From the NCBI GenBank assembly GCA_963819715.1, contig CAWFXE010000003.1, positions 248,001 to 312,000 of the forward strand: 64,000 bases of DNA. Reading direction: 5' to 3'. Positions within the stretch are counted from its first letter, which is position 1. Every line of letters starts with the position of its first letter. The notes beneath the pieces were generated by a model. The model saw only the letters and a program-made list of their open reading frames with translations, was not told the origin of the DNA and made no database searches. Made by a program: the position numbers and the translations under genes. Origin of the DNA: DASUPK01 sp963819715 (GTDB lineage: Bacteria > Actinomycetota > Thermoleophilia > Solirubrobacterales > 70-9). Positions 1 through 7,528 of this stretch are shown piece by piece.

Positions 1-1
1 C

Positions 2-73
2 GTGGTCCTACTCCGCCCGCAACATGCGAGCGAGGCCGAGCCCGCCGGGATGCCCGAGGCCGAGCGCGCCTAG
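2..73 (+). CDS. possible 3' end of an upstream CDS
   Basis: The first bases can be read as the last 23 codons of a plus-strand gene that began before the window and ends with TAG at 71-73, just before the convergent tail of the next gene. Nothing in the short peptide (ending EAERA) is recognisable, and a second frame is also open here, so the reading is tentative. Confidence 0.25.
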   Translation: MVLLRPQHASEAEPAGMPEAERA

Positions 74-77
74 CCGG

Positions 78-651
78 TCAGCGCCGCTTCTTCTTGCACT
101 TCCGCTTGGCCGAGTGGGCCGAGCGATGATGCCGGCGCTTCTTCTTGCAACGCCGTCTCTGGGCGTTGCTCTTGCTCGTCGTGCCTGACGGTCCGGCGGT
201 CCCCGGTCCCGATCCCGGAACTGTCCCGGTGCCGCCGAGGGATACGGTCGGCCCGGCGATCAGCCCGGTGATGTCGATCGTGCCGGTGTTCAGCGTGCCG
301 GTCCGAGGACCCTCGGCGCTGGGCCTGAAGGTCACGTTGATCGTGCAGGCCGCGGCGAGGACGGTCAGCGAAGGCCCGAGTGGGCTCACGCAGTTGTCGG
401 TGCTGGTGAAGTCGCCGGTTGCCGAGACCGCGACGAAGTAGGCGTCGGTGGCGAACCCCGGACAGGTGACGGTGACCGGGAGGGTGCACGACGAGGTCAG
501 GGTGACGGGCGCGGAGGCGCTCGCGCTGCCCACCGGGACGCTGCCGAGGTCGAGGGCGGGCGATCCGACCGCGGCGGGTCGCGGACGCGCTCGCCGGCGC
601 GACGAGCGCGATGGCGAGCGCAGCCCAGAGGAGAGCCGTGGCCCTTCTCAT
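78..651 (-). pseudogene. secreted choice-of-anchor-D-like protein, frameshifted, Lys/Cys tail
   Basis: An ATG at 651 overlaps the stop of the upstream gene (ATGA) and opens a clear Sec signal peptide (MRRATALLWAALAIALVAPA, then SASA). The mature part continues only after a +1 shift near 560-590, where the other frame reads ALDLGSVPVGSASASAPVTL, the usual first strand of ASPM/SPD-2/Hydin-like Ig repeats. It then runs with paired Cys and a GTGTVPG end. The C-terminus is a cationic tail with two Cys 16 residues apart (RRRCKKKRR ... KRKCKKKRR). It resembles the neighbour at 648-1199 in architecture, so this is probably a tandem duplication. Either the gene is broken or one extra base is a sequence error. 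The protein would be exported; its function is unknown. Confidence 0.7.
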
Positions 652-1199
652 CGATTGTGCTTCTTGTGCTTCTTGTGCTTCTTGCACTTCTTCTTCTTGG
701 CGGAGGAGGCGGAGCGCTTGTGCCCCTTCTTCTTCTTGCACTTCTTGCCGACGGTGGCGCTCGACCCCTGAACCCCGCTGCCGCTGAGGGCGACGGTGGG
801 TCCGGCCGTCGGGACCAGCACGCCGACCGTGCCGGTGCTCAGCGTGCCGGTGCGAGCACCAGCAGCAGTGGGCCGGAACGCGACCCCGATCGTGCAGCTC
901 GCGGGGGCTCCCAGCAGGCTCGGCGCGAGCGAGGCGGGGCAAGCCGTGGTCGCCACGAAGTCCCCGGTCGTCGCGATGCTCACGTTCACGGTGTCGGTTG
1001 GCAGCGAGAGACAGGTCACGACCACGCTGAGGCAGTTGGTCGTGAGCGTGGTGTTCTTCACCGGGCTCGTGGTTCCGACAGCCTGGCTGCCGAAGCTGAG
1101 GCTGGTCGGGTCAGTGGTGGCCGCGCCGGCCGTTGCCGGCAGCGCCAGCGCGCCGGCCGCGAGCGCCGACAGGGCGATGCTCCGGATCCTCCGATTCAA
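648..1199 (-). CDS. secreted choice-of-anchor-D-like protein with Lys/Cys-rich C-terminal tail
   Basis: 183 aa from a TTG start at 1199, chosen because AGGAGAAGGAG lies about six bases upstream and the signal peptide (MNRRIRSIALSALAAGALAL, cleaved near TAGA-A) begins there. Residues about 27-145 form one Ig-like domain starting DPTSLSFGSQAVGTTSPV, the pattern of choice-of-anchor-D/HYDIN-like repeats, with several Cys likely in disulphides. The last 35 residues are almost all Lys, His and Arg with two Cys 17 residues apart (KKCKKKK ... KKKKCKK). The stop overlaps the ATG of the tandem paralogue, so the two are translationally coupled. It is probably a cell-surface protein; the ligand is not evident. 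Confidence 0.75.
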   Translation of the reverse strand: MNRRIRSIALSALAAGALALPATAGAATTDPTSLSFGSQAVGTTSPVKNTTLTTNCLSVVVTCLSLPTDTVNVSIATTGDFVATTACPASLAPSLLGAPASCTIGVAFRPTAAGARTGTLSTGTVGVLVPTAGPTVALSGSGVQGSSATVGKKCKKKKGHKRSASSAKKKKCKKHKKHKKHNR

Positions 1200-1350
1200 G
1201 ATGGGCTCCTTCTCCTGTCCCCTGGCTGGACATGGGAAAAATCGACTAGGCAGTCGCCACGCTTGACCCCAGTAGTTGGGTGATTGGGCGCCGCGCCGCC
1301 GGGGCGCCCGGCTTTGTAGGGTTCCCGGCCGCCCCTCGGGGCAGCCAGCC

Positions 1351-2574
1351 ATGCGCTTCTACGAATACGAAAGCCGCCGCATCGTCGAACGTGCCGGGAT
1401 TCCGGTCACGGAATACGGCTTCTGCAAGACCGCCGACGAGGCCAAGGAGGCCGCCGAGCGGATCGGCGGGCCGACCGTGATCAAGAGCCAGGTCCTGACC
1501 GGCGGCCGCATGAAGGCGGGCGGCGTCAAGTTCGCGGACACGCCGGAGGAGGCCGCGTCCCACGCTGCCGACATCCTCGAGCTCGAGATCAACGGACACA
1601 TGCCGGTCGGCGTCCTGGTCGACCCGAAGGCGGAGGTCGAGCAGGAGTACTACGCGGCGGTGCTCTGGGACGGCCGCGCCAAGTGCCCGATGATGCTCTT
1701 CTCGGACATGGGCGGCATCGACATCGAGGAGGTCGCCGAGAAGCACCCCGACCACGTCGGCCGCGGCCACCTCTCCAACCTCAACCCCGTTCCCGACTTT
1801 CGCGCCAAGGAGGTCGTCGCTGCTGCCGGTGGCCTGACCGGACGCGAGCTGACCCGCGCCACCCCCATCCTCGCCCGCCTCGCCCAGCTCCAGCGCGACT
1901 ACGACATGACACTCGCCGAGATCAACCCGGTGGCGCGGCTCTCCGACGGCTCCTTCGTCGCCCTCGACGCCCACATGGAGATGGAGGACGAGGCCGTCGG
2001 CCGGCACCAGAAGATGCTCGAGCAGATCGGCGTCGAGCTCGATGAGCCGCGGGAGCTGTACGAGCCCTCCAAGTTCGAGCGCAACGTCAAGGCGATCGAC
2101 GAGGCCGACCACCGCGGCGTGATCCAGGGCAAGGACCACGGCTTCACCGGCAACCTCGGCCTGGTGATCGGCGCGGGCGGCGGCTCGCTCACCCTCACGG
2201 ACGCGGTCCGCAGCCAGGGCGGCAAGCCCGCCAATTACGCCGAGATCGGCGGCAACCCCTCCGTCGCCAAGTCCTGCGGCCTCGCCAAGGAGGTCCTGCA
2301 GAAGGAAGGCGTCGAGAAGATCGCGGTGATGATGTCGATCGTCTCCAACACCCGCGTCGACATCGTCGCCCGCGGCGTGATCAAGGCTTGCCTCGAGCTC
2401 GGCAAGGATCCCGCCGAGACGATCGCGGTATTCCGCATCCCGGGCGCCTGGGAGGAGGAGGGCTCGAAGATCCTCGGCAAGTACGGGATCGAGTTCCGCG
2501 ACCGCTCGACCTCGATGTGGGAGGCGGCCGGAGAGGCCGTTACGAAGATCCAGGGATCGAGCATCCAGGGATGA
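1351..2574 (+). CDS. succinyl-CoA synthetase beta-like (ATP-grasp) subunit, divergent
   Basis: 407 aa with the ATP-grasp domain at the N-terminus (MRFYEYESRRIVERAGIPV; GGRMKAGGVKFAD at about residue 50; SDMGGIDIEEVAEKHPDHV; AEINPVA) and the C-terminal CoA-ligase half. The glycine-rich loop reads LGLVIGAGGGSLTLTDAV followed by GGKPANYAEIGGNPSVAK, where ordinary SucC has GAGLAMATMD and NFLDVGGGA, so this is a side branch of the family. ATG 1351 starts just before the first conserved strand. It overlaps the alpha subunit by ATGA and begins an operon with a ferredoxin, an acyl-CoA ligase and an aminotransferase rather than TCA-cycle genes. The likely reaction is nucleotide-dependent CoA thioester formation; the acid used is unknown and need not be succinate. 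Confidence 0.8.
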   Translation: MRFYEYESRRIVERAGIPVTEYGFCKTADEAKEAAERIGGPTVIKSQVLTGGRMKAGGVKFADTPEEAASHAADILELEINGHMPVGVLVDPKAEVEQEYYAAVLWDGRAKCPMMLFSDMGGIDIEEVAEKHPDHVGRGHLSNLNPVPDFRAKEVVAAAGGLTGRELTRATPILARLAQLQRDYDMTLAEINPVARLSDGSFVALDAHMEMEDEAVGRHQKMLEQIGVELDEPRELYEPSKFERNVKAIDEADHRGVIQGKDHGFTGNLGLVIGAGGGSLTLTDAVRSQGGKPANYAEIGGNPSVAKSCGLAKEVLQKEGVEKIAVMMSIVSNTRVDIVARGVIKACLELGKDPAETIAVFRIPGAWEEEGSKILGKYGIEFRDRSTSMWEAAGEAVTKIQGSSIQG

Positions 2575-3488
2575 GCATCCTGCTGAACAAGGACTTCACC
2601 TTCATCGTCCAGGGGATCACCGGGCGCGAAGCGGTCAACCTGACCAAGGAGTGCCTCGACTACGGCTCCAAGATCGTCGGAGGCGTCACCCCGGGCCGCA
2701 AGGGCCGTGACGTCCACGGCGTCCCCGTCTTCGACACGGTCAAGCAGGCGGTCGAGAACCACGGCTCGCAGATCGACGGCTCGGTCGTCACCGTCCCCCC
2801 CGCCTTCACAAAGGACGCCGTGTTCGAGGCGATCGAGAACGGGATCAAGCTGATCGTGATCGTCACGGAGCGCATCCCGCGCCGTGACGTCGCCCAGATG
2901 GTCGAGCTCGCCAACCTGCGGGGTGCGCGGATCATCGGTCCGAACTGCCTCGGAATCATCGCCCCGGGCGTCGGCAAGATGGGCGGCATCGGCGGCCCGG
3001 CCAAGGACGCCGCCAAGGCGTACGAGCCCGGTTCGATCGGCGTCATGTCCCGCTCCGGCGGCATGACCACGGAGATCTCCTCCACCCTGACCGCCGCCGG
3101 CCTCGGCGTCTCCACCGCGGTCTCGATCGGCGGCGACGCGATCATCGGCTCCACCTACGCCGAGCTCATGCCGTTGTTCGAGGCCGACGACCAGACCGAG
3201 GCGATCGTGATCTACACCGAACCCGGCGGCCGGATGGAGGCCGAGCTGGTCGATTGGCGAGAAGCAAATGACGCGAAGCTGCCGATCATCGCCTTCATGG
3301 CAGGCAAGTTCATGGACGACGAGGAGATGCAGGGCATGAGCTTCGGCCACGCCGGCACGATCGTCGAGGGCGCCGAGGACTCTGCCACCCAGAAGATCGC
3401 CAGGCTCGAGGCCGCCGGCATCCCGGTCGTGGAGCGGATCGACGAGATCCCCGACGCCGTCAAGGAGAAGCTGGGAGCGAAGGTCTGA
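2571..3488 (+). CDS. succinyl-CoA synthetase alpha-like subunit, divergent
   Basis: 305 aa. The N-terminal Rossmann CoA-binding domain is clear (FIVQGITGREAVNLTKECLDYGSKIVGGVTPGRKG; then VPVFDTVKQAVE and VTVPPAFTKDAVFEAIE). RIIGPNCLGII and GSIGVMSRSGGMTTEI follow. The phosphohistidine motif is SFGHAGTIVEG with His near residue 260; canonical SucD reads GHAGAI. Start overlaps the stop of the beta subunit (ATGA), giving strong coupling, and the stop overlaps the ferredoxin start (TGATG). Expected to form the alpha/beta CoA ligase with the preceding subunit. An alternative is another acid-CoA ligase (malate or citrate type) of the same superfamily. Confidence 0.82.
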   Translation: MSILLNKDFTFIVQGITGREAVNLTKECLDYGSKIVGGVTPGRKGRDVHGVPVFDTVKQAVENHGSQIDGSVVTVPPAFTKDAVFEAIENGIKLIVIVTERIPRRDVAQMVELANLRGARIIGPNCLGIIAPGVGKMGGIGGPAKDAAKAYEPGSIGVMSRSGGMTTEISSTLTAAGLGVSTAVSIGGDAIIGSTYAELMPLFEADDQTEAIVIYTEPGGRMEAELVDWREANDAKLPIIAFMAGKFMDDEEMQGMSFGHAGTIVEGAEDSATQKIARLEAAGIPVVERIDEIPDAVKEKLGAKV

Positions 3489-3751
3489 TGGCCCAGCATG
3501 AGAACAACACCGAATTGGAGAGCATCTTCATCGACGTCGAGATCGACGACGCGATTGCGAACGACGCCGAGGTGGCCGCCAAGCTCGAGGAGGTCTGCCC
3601 GGTCGACATCTTCGCCAATGACGACGGCAAGGTGAAGGTCGTCCGCGAGAACCTGGACGAGTGCGTGCTCTGCAACCTCTGCGTCGAGGCCGCGCCTCCG
3701 GGCGGTGTCGCCGTCAAGAAGCTCTACGACGGCACAGAGCTGCGGCGATAG
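3488..3751 (+). CDS. ferredoxin-like protein with a single 4Fe-4S site (FixX-like)
   Basis: 87 aa, Asp/Glu-rich N-terminus. Four Cys can ligate one 4Fe-4S cluster: a remote Cys in EEVCPVDIF and CVLCNLC about 29 residues later. The fourth Cys that usually follows (CxxxCP) is Ala here (CVEAAPPG), so a second cluster cannot form, as in FixX-type proteins. It starts inside the stop of the alpha CoA-ligase subunit and ends three bases before the HD gene, so it is firmly part of the operon. An electron carrier next to a CoA ligase hints at a redox step on the acyl-CoA, but no oxidoreductase is encoded in the operon. Confidence 0.8.
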   Translation: MAQHENNTELESIFIDVEIDDAIANDAEVAAKLEEVCPVDIFANDDGKVKVVRENLDECVLCNLCVEAAPPGGVAVKKLYDGTELRR

Positions 3752-3753
3752 CC

Positions 3754-4314
3754 ATGACGAGCGCCGAAGAACTGGCGCGTACCGATTCCGAGACCGCTGC
3801 CCTCGCCGCGCTTCGCGACGCCACCGGCGAGTCCGGCGGCCCTATGGAGCGACATGGACTCCGTGTCTTCCTCATCGCCGACCGACTCGCCACTGCGCGC
3901 GAGCAGAAGGTCGACCGCGAGGTCCTGCTGATCGCCGGGCTGCTTCACGACGTCGGCCTGTACGACGCCGCGTCGCACGGCGGCGTGTACGTCAAGGAGG
4001 GCGCCGAGTTCACCGCCGAGATCCTTCGCAAGCAGGATTGGGACGAAGGCCGGATCCGGCTCTGCTTCGACGCGATCGAGCGGCATCACGAGCTCCGCTC
4101 ACAGTGGGACCGCGGCGCCGAGGTCGAGCTGATCCGCCGCGCGGACCTCGTCGACGTCTCGGATGGCCTGATCCGCTTCGGCCTGAGCCGAGAATGGATC
4201 CGCGACCTCTTCAAGTCGGTCTCCAGGCAGGGCACCTACAGGACGATCGGATACGAGGTGGCACGAGTCCTCCGCCACCGCCCCCTGACGTTCCCGCAGA
4301 TCTTCAGGCGCTAG
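3754..4314 (+). CDS. HD-domain phosphohydrolase-like protein
   Basis: 186 aa from ATG 3754. The metal-binding HD fold is visible: ERHGLRVF (first His), LLIAGLLHDVGLYD (HD pair), ERHHEL (further His) and RADLVDVSDG (last Asp). It resembles small cyanamide-hydratase/HD-superfamily hydrolases rather than RelA or dGTPase enzymes. It lies directly behind the ferredoxin and ends about 90 bases before the NTF2-like gene. Substrate is unknown; a hydrolytic role in the pathway of this operon is an inference from position. Confidence 0.75.
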   Translation: MTSAEELARTDSETAALAALRDATGESGGPMERHGLRVFLIADRLATAREQKVDREVLLIAGLLHDVGLYDAASHGGVYVKEGAEFTAEILRKQDWDEGRIRLCFDAIERHHELRSQWDRGAEVELIRRADLVDVSDGLIRFGLSREWIRDLFKSVSRQGTYRTIGYEVARVLRHRPLTFPQIFRR

Positions 4315-4406
4315 CGCCGGAGTCTGAACTAGCTTGGGCGCCGTCCTATGCCGTGTGGGCGACGAAAGTCAACTCTCCCCAGCCGTCAATCCGCGATGAT
4401 CCGTCC

Positions 4407-4907
4407 ATGGAGGCCGCCGGGATTATGCCCACGCCGCTCCGAGCAGCCATGGAGGCACGAGATCACGCCGCGGTCGTGGACGCGTTCGCCGAGGACGTCC
4501 TGCTCCATTCGCCGATCTTCGAGAAGGACTTCACCGGCATCGATGAGATCAGCGACCTTTTCGCGGTTCTGCTCGAGGTCCTGACGCCGCTGGAGTACCT
4601 GGACGAGATCCCGGGCGACCCGCACATCCTCCACTTCCGCGGCGAGATCGACGGCACCGAGCTCGAGGGCATCGACCTGCTGCGTTTCGATGAGCAGGGC
4701 AAGATCAGGGAGATCACCGTCCTCTTCCGGCCGTTCCCCGGAGTCGCCGCCTTCCTCAGCACCACCGGGCCCAAGCTCGGGCGCCGGCGAGTCGGCGGCG
4801 GGCGGGCCGCCCTGCTCCGCGTCGCCAACGCGCCCCTGACCTTCTTCATGCGCCGGACCGCTGCGTCCGGCCCCGGGCTGCTCCGCCTGAAGAGCCGCCG
4901 TTCCTAG
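4407..4907 (+). CDS. SnoaL/NTF2-like protein
   Basis: About 166 aa; ATG 4407 is used but ATG 4425 in frame is also possible. The pattern LRAAMEARDHAAVVDAFAEDVLLHSP ... FTGIDEISDLFAVLLEVL is the N-terminal cone of SnoaL-like folds, followed by LEGIDLLRFDEQGKIREITVLFRPFPGVAAF. A basic C-terminal extension of about 40 residues is unusual. It could be a small isomerase/cyclase or a binding protein. It sits between the HD protein and the acyl-CoA ligase with short gaps, consistent with one transcript. Confidence 0.65.
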   Translation: MEAAGIMPTPLRAAMEARDHAAVVDAFAEDVLLHSPIFEKDFTGIDEISDLFAVLLEVLTPLEYLDEIPGDPHILHFRGEIDGTELEGIDLLRFDEQGKIREITVLFRPFPGVAAFLSTTGPKLGRRRVGGGRAALLRVANAPLTFFMRRTAASGPGLLRLKSRRS

Positions 4908-4931
4908 GCGCCACCCGGCACACTTGCCGGC

Positions 4932-6371
4932 GTGAACTTCATCGAAGACGTCATGGAGCGCTCCAAGGCCTCGCGCCTCGGGATCGTCGCGATCGATTCC
5001 GAGGACTTCCGCCGCGAGTGGCACTTCGGCGAGCTGATCGCGCGCAGCGCCGGGCTCTCCGGGGCGATGGCGGCCCGCGGCGTCCGCCGCGGCGACGTCG
5101 TGATGACGTTGGTCGGAAGCCGGATCGAGTGGGTTCTGACGATGCTCGCCTGCTTCAGGACCGGTGTGGTGGCCATGCCGTGCAATCCGCAGCTGCGCCA
5201 GAAGGATCTCGAGGTGCGGGTGAGCGCCGCGAATCCGGCGCTCTGCCTCGGGCAGGAGGAGCTGCTCGGGGAGCTGCCGGGCGGCGTGCCGGCGATGACC
5301 CTGGCGGAGGTCGCCGAGGCGCTCGACGAGGACGCGCCCCAGGAGAGGCCCGCTGAGATCGCGGATCTCGGTCCCGACGACCCCGCGGTGATCATCTTCA
5401 CCTCGGGGACGACGGGAGATCCGAAGGGGGTCATCTACCCGCAGCGCTACCTCCTGGGCCAGCACCTCCAGGCAGAGCACTGGGTCGGTGCGCGCGAGGG
5501 CGAGCTGGCCTGGTGCACCGCCGCCCCGGGCTGGTCGAAGTCGACCCGCAACGCCTTCATCGCGCCGTGGCTCGCCGGCGCGGCGGCGCTGATCCACGAC
5601 GCGCGGTTCGACCCGGAGGAGCGGCTCGACGTGATCGAGCGTGAGGGCGTCAACGTCCTCTGCCAGGCCCCCACGGAGTACCGGATCCTCGCCAAGCACG
5701 CCCACCTGCGGCAGATGCCGGCGCTGCGGCGGATGATCTCGGCCGGAGAGCCGCTCAATCCCGAGGTGATCCGCGTCTTCAGGGAGCATATGGGAACGGG
5801 CATCGGCGACGGCTACGGGCAGACGGAGACCGGCCCGGTGACCGGCATGCGGCCCGACGAGGACAATCCCGCCCGCGACGGCGCCATGGGCCGGCCGCTG
5901 CCCGGGATCGAGACCAGGGTGGTCGACGGCGAGCTCCAGGTGCGCCCGGAGACGGTCCCGACCTTCTTCAGCCACTACGTCGGCGAGCCGGCGTTCGAGG
6001 GCGAGTGGTGGGAGACCGGCGACCAGGTCACAGAAGACGAGGACGGCTACCTCTGGTTCGAGGGCCGGGACGACGACATCATCATCACGGCTGGGTACCG
6101 GGTCGGCCCGTTCGAGGTCGAATCCGCCCTCGTCTCGCACCCCGCCGTCGCCGAAGCCGCGGCGGTCCCGGCGCCGGACGAGGAGCGGGGCTCCGTCGTC
6201 CGGGCGATCGTCGTGCTGGCGAGCGGCGAGCCCTCCGAAGCGCTCGCGGGAGAGTTGCAGGAGCACGTCAAGAGCGTCACGGCGCCCTACAAGTACCCCC
6301 GCATCGTCGAGTTCGCCGACGAGCTGCCCAAGACCCCGAGCGGCAAGATCAGGCGCGCCGAGCTGCGATGA
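4932..6371 (+). CDS. AMP-forming acyl-CoA synthetase (medium-chain type)
   Basis: 479 aa from GTG 4932. All core motifs of the ANL superfamily are present: P-loop IIFTSGTTGDPKGV (about residues 154-167), CTAAPGWSKS (typical of acetyl/medium-chain ligases), GYGQTE near residue 294, WWETGDQ, the hinge GRDDDIII, and the C-terminal lysine in PKTPSGKIRR. It activates a carboxylic acid to the acyl-AMP and then the CoA thioester in the cytosol. Stop overlaps the MFS start (ATGA). With the SucCD-like pair, the operon encodes two different acid-CoA ligases. Side-chain specificity cannot be read from sequence. Confidence 0.85.
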   Translation: MNFIEDVMERSKASRLGIVAIDSEDFRREWHFGELIARSAGLSGAMAARGVRRGDVVMTLVGSRIEWVLTMLACFRTGVVAMPCNPQLRQKDLEVRVSAANPALCLGQEELLGELPGGVPAMTLAEVAEALDEDAPQERPAEIADLGPDDPAVIIFTSGTTGDPKGVIYPQRYLLGQHLQAEHWVGAREGELAWCTAAPGWSKSTRNAFIAPWLAGAAALIHDARFDPEERLDVIEREGVNVLCQAPTEYRILAKHAHLRQMPALRRMISAGEPLNPEVIRVFREHMGTGIGDGYGQTETGPVTGMRPDEDNPARDGAMGRPLPGIETRVVDGELQVRPETVPTFFSHYVGEPAFEGEWWETGDQVTEDEDGYLWFEGRDDDIIITAGYRVGPFEVESALVSHPAVAEAAAVPAPDEERGSVVRAIVVLASGEPSEALAGELQEHVKSVTAPYKYPRIVEFADELPKTPSGKIRRAELR

Positions 6372-7528
6372 AGCGCGAGTGGGCCTCCTTCGCAGGCCTC
6401 TTCGTCGTCACGAATCTCGGACTGCTCGCAGTCGGCGCGACGCTCGCCGTTCTCCCCCACTACGTCAAGGACAACCTGAACGGCACCGACCTCGAGGTCG
6501 GAATCGTCACGGGCGCCTTCGCCTTCACCGGAATCGTCTGCCGGCCCATCGCCGGCAACATCGCCGACCGGCGCGGGCGCAGGCCGACGGTCGTCGTGGG
6601 CTGCCTGCTCGCGGCAACCGCCGGCTTCCTCTACTTCGTCCCGGCGGGCATCGTCGGGCTGATCATCGCGCGCTTCTTCCTCGGGGCAGGCGAGGGGACC
6701 GTCTTCACCGCGGGCTCGGCCTGGAACGTCGACATGGCGCCGGAGGAGACCCGCGGCCGGATGATCGGCCTCTACGGGCTCGCGATCTGGACGGGGTTGA
6801 CGCTTGGGCCTCCCATCGGCGTACTGCTGCAGCACGCGGGCGGGTTTCACCTCGTCTGGGCCTTCGCCGCGGGCGCCCCGCTGCTCGGTGCCGCGATCGC
6901 GTCAAGGCTTCCCGAGGGCTACCGCGTCAGGGAGGACGTCGAGCACGGCCCGTTCATCTCGCGCGAGGCGCTCGGTCCCGGCGTCACCTTCTCGCTCTCC
7001 GTCTTCGGGTTCGCCGCGGTGTCGGCGTTCATCATCCTCAGCCTGGACGAGCGGGGGATCGGCCACGGGCCGGCCGTCTTCAGCGTCTTCGCGGCGACCG
7101 TTGTGCTGACGCGGCTCGTCGCCGGCGGACTTCCCGACCGGATCGGCGCGGCTCGCTGCGCCGTCGCCGCCGCGCTTGTGGAGACGGTAGGCCTGGTGCT
7201 CCTCGGCGCGGCGCAGGACCTGGAGGTCGTGATCCTCGGGGCGATCGGCATGGGCGCCGCGTTCTCGCTGCTCTTCCCCTCCCTCTCGCTCGTCGCGATC
7301 AACCGCGTGGGCCCGGACCGCAGAGGCGTCGCGATGGGCACCTTCACCGCCGCCTTCGATCTCGGGATGCTGATCGGCTCGCCGACGGTGGGGGCGGCGG
7401 CCGCGATCGGCGGCTACTCGGCCGCCTTCTACGTAGCCGCGTTGGCCTCTTTGGCGTGCGCGACGTTCGCACTTTCGATGTCGCGTCACCCTGAATTCGA
7501 GCCGCTCCCCGATACCCTGCGAGCCTGA
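6368..7528 (+). CDS. MFS transporter
   Basis: 386 aa, strongly hydrophobic with about 12 membrane segments. The MFS signature after TM2 is clear (RPIAGNIADRRGRRPTVVVG), with a second loop motif around PDRIGAARC in the C-terminal half. ATG 6368 overlaps the stop of the acyl-CoA synthetase and its own stop overlaps the aminotransferase start (TGATG), so it is coupled on both sides. It probably imports the substrate, or exports a product, of this operon. Direction and cargo are unknown. Confidence 0.83.
   Translation: MKREWASFAGLFVVTNLGLLAVGATLAVLPHYVKDNLNGTDLEVGIVTGAFAFTGIVCRPIAGNIADRRGRRPTVVVGCLLAATAGFLYFVPAGIVGLIIARFFLGAGEGTVFTAGSAWNVDMAPEETRGRMIGLYGLAIWTGLTLGPPIGVLLQHAGGFHLVWAFAAGAPLLGAAIASRLPEGYRVREDVEHGPFISREALGPGVTFSLSVFGFAAVSAFIILSLDERGIGHGPAVFSVFAATVVLTRLVAGGLPDRIGAARCAVAAALVETVGLVLLGAAQDLEVVILGAIGMGAAFSLLFPSLSLVAINRVGPDRRGVAMGTFTAAFDLGMLIGSPTVGAAAAIGGYSAAFYVAALASLACATFALSMSRHPEFEPLPDTLRA

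Noticed and set aside
1351..3488. Plain TCA-cycle sucCD annotation
   Set aside because: Family membership is clear, but conserved loops differ from SucCD and the operon context is not the TCA cycle, so no gene symbols were assigned.
4386..6266. 626-codon open frame on the minus strand
   Set aside because: It lies entirely antisense to the acyl-CoA synthetase and NTF2-like genes, is rich in Arg/Asp/His as expected for a shadow of GC-rich codons, and has no recognisable motif.
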